The notes beneath the pieces are model-generated. The model was given only the letters and a program-made list of their open reading frames with translations, did no database searches and had not been told where the DNA came from. From assembly GCA_037447655.1 (NCBI GenBank), contig JBBHKE010000182.1, positions 1-59,144 on the forward strand: a stretch of 59,144 nt of DNA. The letters are read 5' to 3'. The position numbers and the translations under genes are program-made. Shown piece by piece: positions 55,242 through 59,144 of this stretch. The stretch comes from Zygnema cylindricum (taxonomy: Eukaryota; Streptophyta; Zygnematophyceae; Zygnematales; Zygnemataceae). The stretch's first letter is position 1. The number at the start of each line of letters is the position of its first letter.

Positions 55242-57035
55242 GGTGGAAGCTTCTGTTAAGGGATCGGAAGAGGGACGCCTGATTTCGGCCTTACAGCTTA
55301 AGAGGGTCCTCAGGAAGGGGGAGACAATGGGTATGGCGGTCGTCCAACCCATGGAGGAAAGGAAGGAGGGGATTGCGGAAGAATGGAGTAAGAAAGAACC
55401 CAACTTCGACTTGAAAGAGAGTGACGACATCGGAAAGACTTCCGTAGAGGCCGCGGAAGTCGTGACAAAACTTCTCGAGGAGTATGTTGATATCTTTCCC
55501 CCGAAGCTTCTAGAAGGCTTACCTCCGAAGCGCGAAGTAGACCACGAGATCGAGCTTGTTCCCGGAGGGGTACCCCCGGCAAATCGGATGTACAAGATGA
55601 GCTACGCCGAATTAGATGAACTCAAAAAGCAGCTTGCAGAGTTGGTCCAAGCAGGAGCAATCGAACCAAGCAAGTCACCGTATGGAGCCCCCGTCCTCTT
55701 CGTCAATAAGAAGGATGGAGGTTTTCGGATGTGTGTGGATTACCGAGTGCTAAACAAGTTAACGGTGAAAAATGCGTACCCTCTACCGAGGATAGACGAA
55801 CTGTTGGATAGGCTACGAGGTGCTAAAGATTTTTCGAAGATAGACCTGCGAGTGGCTATCACCAAATCAGAATTGCCTAGGAAGATGTGGAAAAGACAGC
55901 ATACAGGACTCGGTACGGTCATTTCCAATATCGGGTTATGTCGTTCGGATTGACCAACGCACCGGCAACCTTTATGCATTTAATGAATTCCATCTTTCGG
56001 CAATATTTGGACCCCTTCGTTATTGTCTTCTTGGACGACATCTTGGTGTATAGCAAGACGTTGGAGGATCATGTGGAGCATCTGCGAACGGTCTTACAAG
56101 TCCTTTGGGAGAACAAGTTGTACCTGAAGAGGAGTAAATGTGACTTCTTGAAAGAGAAAATTGAGTTTTTGGGTCATGTGGTGAGCCAGGATAGGATCGC
56201 AGTGGATCCGAACAAAATTAGGGTAGTGAAGGAGTGGCCGCAGCCGACAAACATTACGGAGTTACGGAGCTTTCTTGGATTATGCTCCTACCATGGTCGC
56301 TTTGTCGAAGGATTTGCAAAAATTGCTGCACCGCTCACAGATTTACTTAAGAATGACGTGCCTTACGAGTGGAAAACGACGCAAGGGGCAGCCTTTGACA
56401 CGCTAAAGGAGCGGTTGGTTACCGCCCGTGTGTTAGTTGTTCTCGACCCGGAATTACCCTGGACAATAATCACCGACGCCAGCGATACGGCTATTCGACC
56501 GATCCTTATGCAAGATCAAGGAAAAGGCCTTCAACCCATTGCCTGCGACAGTCAAAAACTAATGGCAGCGGAGCTTAACTAGGCCACACATGAAAAGGAG
56601 ACAATCCCAATTATTAATGCGCTAGAGGTTGGAAATGTTACGATCAAGGAAAACGGATCACGATCATCACCGATCACCACGCTCTACAGTATCTTCAGAC
56701 CCAGCCGAAGTTGTCAAAGAAACAGTTGCGATGGATGACGTTTCTTCAAACCTTCCGGCCGGAACTAGCTATTGAGTATAGACCGGGCAAGACAAATCCG
56801 GCGAATGTGTTGTCGAGAAGACCCGGAGTAGCTGCACCAGTGATGGAGCAACAATCGCAAGCATCGCAGGATGGCAACGTAAGCTCTGTGAATAAGAACA
56901 CCGCAGCGTTGGCCAAAGCGCAGGATCCGGAACTCAGCGCAGTGACCAGTGCGATACAAGTAGACGACCAATGGTTAAGTAAGATTAAGGCTGCATACAA
57001 CGAAGACGAGACATTAAACGAACTAGTAAAATGAA
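55242..57035 (+). pseudogene. gypsy-2 reverse transcriptase and RNase H
   Basis: RT: LEEYVDIFPPKLLEGLPPKR, AIEPSKSPYGAPVLFVNKKD, CVDYRVLNKLTVKNAYPLPR, then a one-base loss after KIDLR near 55850 and a TAG near 55896. The next frame (55887-56582) has [35 protein letters not shown] with the catalytic Asp-Asp, [17 protein letters not shown] and the connection domain. RNase H has [10 protein letters not shown], a TAG replacing Tyr at 56579-56581 (LN-stop-ATHEKE), then a frameshift and ITDHHALQYL. The RNase H tail EYRPGKTNPANVLSRRPG is intact. Confidence 0.88.
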
Positions 57036-58473
57036 AGGTATAAGTTCGAACTGCCAATGGTATGTGGCGATACAGACCGAGTCAAACAACTAGATTGTAC
57101 GTTCCGACAAACCAGGAGTTACGTCATTCGATACTTAAAATGAGTCATGATGGGCCGCTCAGTGGACATTTCGGACGAGATAAAACAACTGCACGCGTCG
57201 CTGAGGAGTATTATTGGCCGAATATGACACAGGACATTGCGGAGTATGTCCGGACGTATGACTCCTGTAACATAAATAAATCGGAATCGGGTCATCAAGG
57301 TCTGTTACAACACCTTCTGATACCATCTGTTCCTTGGGAGGCGATTTCGATGGACTTCATCGTTGCCCTTCCGTTGACTCGGGAAGGCTATGACTCCATA
57401 TTCGTCATCGTGGATTATTTGACGAAAATGGCCCATTTCCTACCCACGACAACCACAGCCACAGCGCGGGATGTCGCAGACTTATTCTTTCGAAGATATT
57501 CCGACTCCCGAACAGGATCGTCAGCGATAGTGACCAAAAATTTGTGAGTCACTTTTGGAGAAGTTTGTTCGAGTTGTGTGGAACGCAACTGGCCATGTCC
57601 TCAGCTTATCACCCTCAGACCGATGGTCAGACCGAAAGAGTGAATCAGACTTTGGAGGAGGCTTTGCGGGCTTATGTTTTGGTACACCAAACGGATAAGG
57701 TGAACCATTTGACGGCAATTCAGGTGGCGTATAACAGTGCGGTGCACTCGTCCACGAATGCTACGCCATTTTCCCTCAATGGACGACAACACACCCTTCC
57801 CCAAAATTTATCAGCAACGGATTGCCCTACGTCCGCAGCTCTGGATTTTGCCAAAACGCTGCAAGGGAATCTGGAAAAGGCGGCGAAGGTGCTCCAGCTT
57901 GCAAAGGATCGTCAAAAGTCGCAAGCCTACACTCACCGGAAGGACATTGTGTTTAATGTGGGTGATAAAGTTCGCCTTTATATAGCAAACATGTCCTTAC
58001 CGGGTGTCCTCTCCAAAAAATTGGCATCGAAATTCACGCGTCCATTCACTGTTCTTTCAAAGGTGGGAGAGGTGGCCTATAAGTTAAATATTCCGCAGGA
58101 ATGGCATATTCACAATGTTTTTCATGTTTCCCTACTCAAGCCGTTTTGCGACCCCAATTCGATTTTTCCTAATCGACGCACGCATATTCCGTTACCGCCC
58201 ATTCAGGGTACCTCGGACGAGTACGAGGAGGAGGAGATCCTGCAATTGCGTCGCCATCGACATTCTACCTCCACACAATATTTGGTGCGTTGGAAAGGCT
58301 ACGGAGTTGAAGACGATTCTTGGGTGGACGAGAAGGTTCTGCATTCGCCCGATTTGCTTCGCCGGTTTACGCAGAGTGCGGACACTCTGCTTAATCGGAG
58401 GGGCAATGGCAAAGGACGCGATAAAGGATCTAATCGCAGTGTCGCAACCATCACAATCATCTTGGGGCCTTGA
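57036..58473 (+). pseudogene. gypsy-2 integrase and chromodomain
   Basis: Integrase zinc region HDGPLSGHFGRDKTTARVAE...YDSCNINK, where one zinc-ligand Cys has become Tyr. Core: SMDFIVALPLTREGYDSIFV, VIVDYLTKMAHFLP, a frameshift near 57515 just before SDQKFVSHFW, then SSAYHPQTDGQTERVNQTLEE with the catalytic Glu. The 309-codon frame 57544-58473 continues through the GPY/F-like region and FHVSLLKPF to a chromodomain, EEILQLRRHRHSTSTQYLVR and WKGYGVEDDSWVDE. Known of the family: the chromodomain directs chromovirus integration to heterochromatin. Confidence 0.9.
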
Positions 58474-58629
58474 CGAAGGAACGCAACGGCGATAATAACG
58501 GACCGCAGAACTGTGGTTGCGAAGACACCAAAGAAAAGCATAGCAGCGGTGCCGTCAGAGAACCGCAGCGTTACCACTGCGCTGACAAGAAATCGCAACA
58601 GCGCAGTTGTGCATCACAACATTGGTGAT

Positions 58630-58649
58630 GACGAAACCGCGGTTTCGTC
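58630..58649. other. perfect 20-bp palindrome
   Basis: GACGAAACCGCGGTTTCGTC reads the same on both strands. It lies downstream of the gypsy-2 chromodomain in sequence with no recognised gene. Confidence 0.8.
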
Positions 58650-58866
58650 GCAGCAGCGCAATTTAAGAAATGTTGGACGCTGCGATATCCTCGCACGCTA
58701 CAACGTTGGGAAAAGACCAACGGTGAGACCCTAAACCCTTGCGGATAAAGCCTCCATCAGCCTTCGCGACCAACCTAGTCGAAGTAGTTTGGAGAGTGTC
58801 TCGCTCTGCACAGCCAGCTTACCTTCCCTTTTCGAACTACCGGAATTATCTGACACAACAAAATCC

Positions 58867-59144
58867 ATGGCTTCGTCGTCCTCTCCACCACCGAAATGGA
58901 GGAGACTTGTACGGGTAGGGCTAGGAGACGTGCCCCGTCTAGATAGATTGCTAGTGGCGGCGAAGGCCATGGTAGAGGCAGACAGGAAGAGGGAGGTAGA
59001 AGCAGGACTAGAACCGGAAAAGACGGCCAGTAGCGAGGCAGGGCCGGCAGAGACCAGTGGAGGGGAGGGGTCAGAAAACTCGCAAGACCTTGAGTACAAC
59101 CTGCTCCAAGAGGGGGATCAGGAGGATGAAGGGGACCATGAACT
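58867..59144 (+). CDS. partial reading frame, hypothetical protein N-terminus
   Basis: ATG at 58867 opens a frame still open at the window edge (92 codons); it is also open upstream to 58735. The N-terminus MASSSSPPPKWRRLVRV is followed by a Glu/Asp/Gly-rich low-complexity stretch (AGPAETSGGEGSENSQ). Base composition is clearly GC-richer than the surrounding repeats. It may be a host gene or the start of another retroelement gag. I recognise no domain. Confidence 0.35.
   Translation, partial: MASSSSPPPKWRRLVRVGLGDVPRLDRLLVAAKAMVEADRKREVEAGLEPEKTASSEAGPAETSGGEGSENSQDLEYNLLQEGDQEDEGDHE

Larger units (their letters stand above)
48381..58500 (+). mobile_element. Ty3/gypsy chromodomain retrotransposon (gypsy-2), interrupted
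   Basis: Plus-strand chromovirus with gag and protease (48381-49694), a nested solo LTR plus copia (49695-55236), then RT, RNase H, integrase and chromodomain (55242-58473). Across the insertion site the same reading frame resumes after the duplicated GTAAA, so the two halves were one gag-pol. The 5' side is truncated against a copia RT fragment. I could not recognise its LTRs. Stops and frameshifts in gag, RT, RNase H and integrase make it inactive. Confidence 0.87.

Overview
The window looks like a scaffold from a streptophyte, most likely a charophycean alga with a large repeat-rich genome (Chara-like). This is an inference from three things: a nine-exon SnRK2 (OST1-type) protein kinase gene with GT-AG introns, plant-type Ty1/copia and chromodomain Ty3/gypsy retrotransposons, and a 10-base N gap (29868-29877) typical of scaffolding. 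About 6 kb belongs to host genes; most of the rest is mobile DNA in several layers of nesting.

Layout. 1-3264: AT-rich, no gene, with a long C/T-only tract. 3265-18874: a Russian-doll block. A hAT-type MITE (4125-17896) was split by a minus-strand chromodomain gypsy element (4488-17774, TSD ATGTA). The gypsy received a Harbinger-like MITE and another hAT MITE in its 3' LTR, and a copia element between protease and RT. A later deletion appears to have removed the gypsy RT/RNase H together with the copia 5' LTR. 17938-18874: two unrelated hAT MITEs side by side at one target. 20328-23962: the SnRK2 kinase gene, whose eighth coding exon is present twice in tandem (22879-22977 and 23027-23125; same length, same phase, separated by only 49 bp). 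26870-29130: a decayed non-LTR-type reverse transcriptase. 30.5-40.4 kb: MITEs of hAT, Tc1/mariner-like and foldback type and a solo copia LTR. 40603-42353: a possible three-exon host gene of unknown function. 43.3-47.2 kb: more MITEs and a second fragment of the RT family. 48.1-58.5 kb: a second chromodomain gypsy element, plus strand, interrupted by an inverted solo copia LTR (TSD GTAAA), itself interrupted by a young copia element of the same family (50140-54484, TSD AAACT). The last 278 bases open a GC-richer reading frame that leaves the window.

How the parts relate. The kinase gene is the one confident host gene; it carries the catalytic residues, activation loop and acidic C-terminal tail of ABA/osmotic-stress SnRK2s. 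The MITEs carry no transposase and must have been moved by enzymes encoded elsewhere. The copia family (LTR about 1.18 kb) has several LTR loci here. Its youngest member has lost most of pol but keeps a long gag-led reading frame and a primer site matching the anticodon arm of initiator tRNA-Met, so it looks like a gag-carrying non-autonomous derivative that depends on pol in trans. All alignments were made by eye; percentages are approximate.
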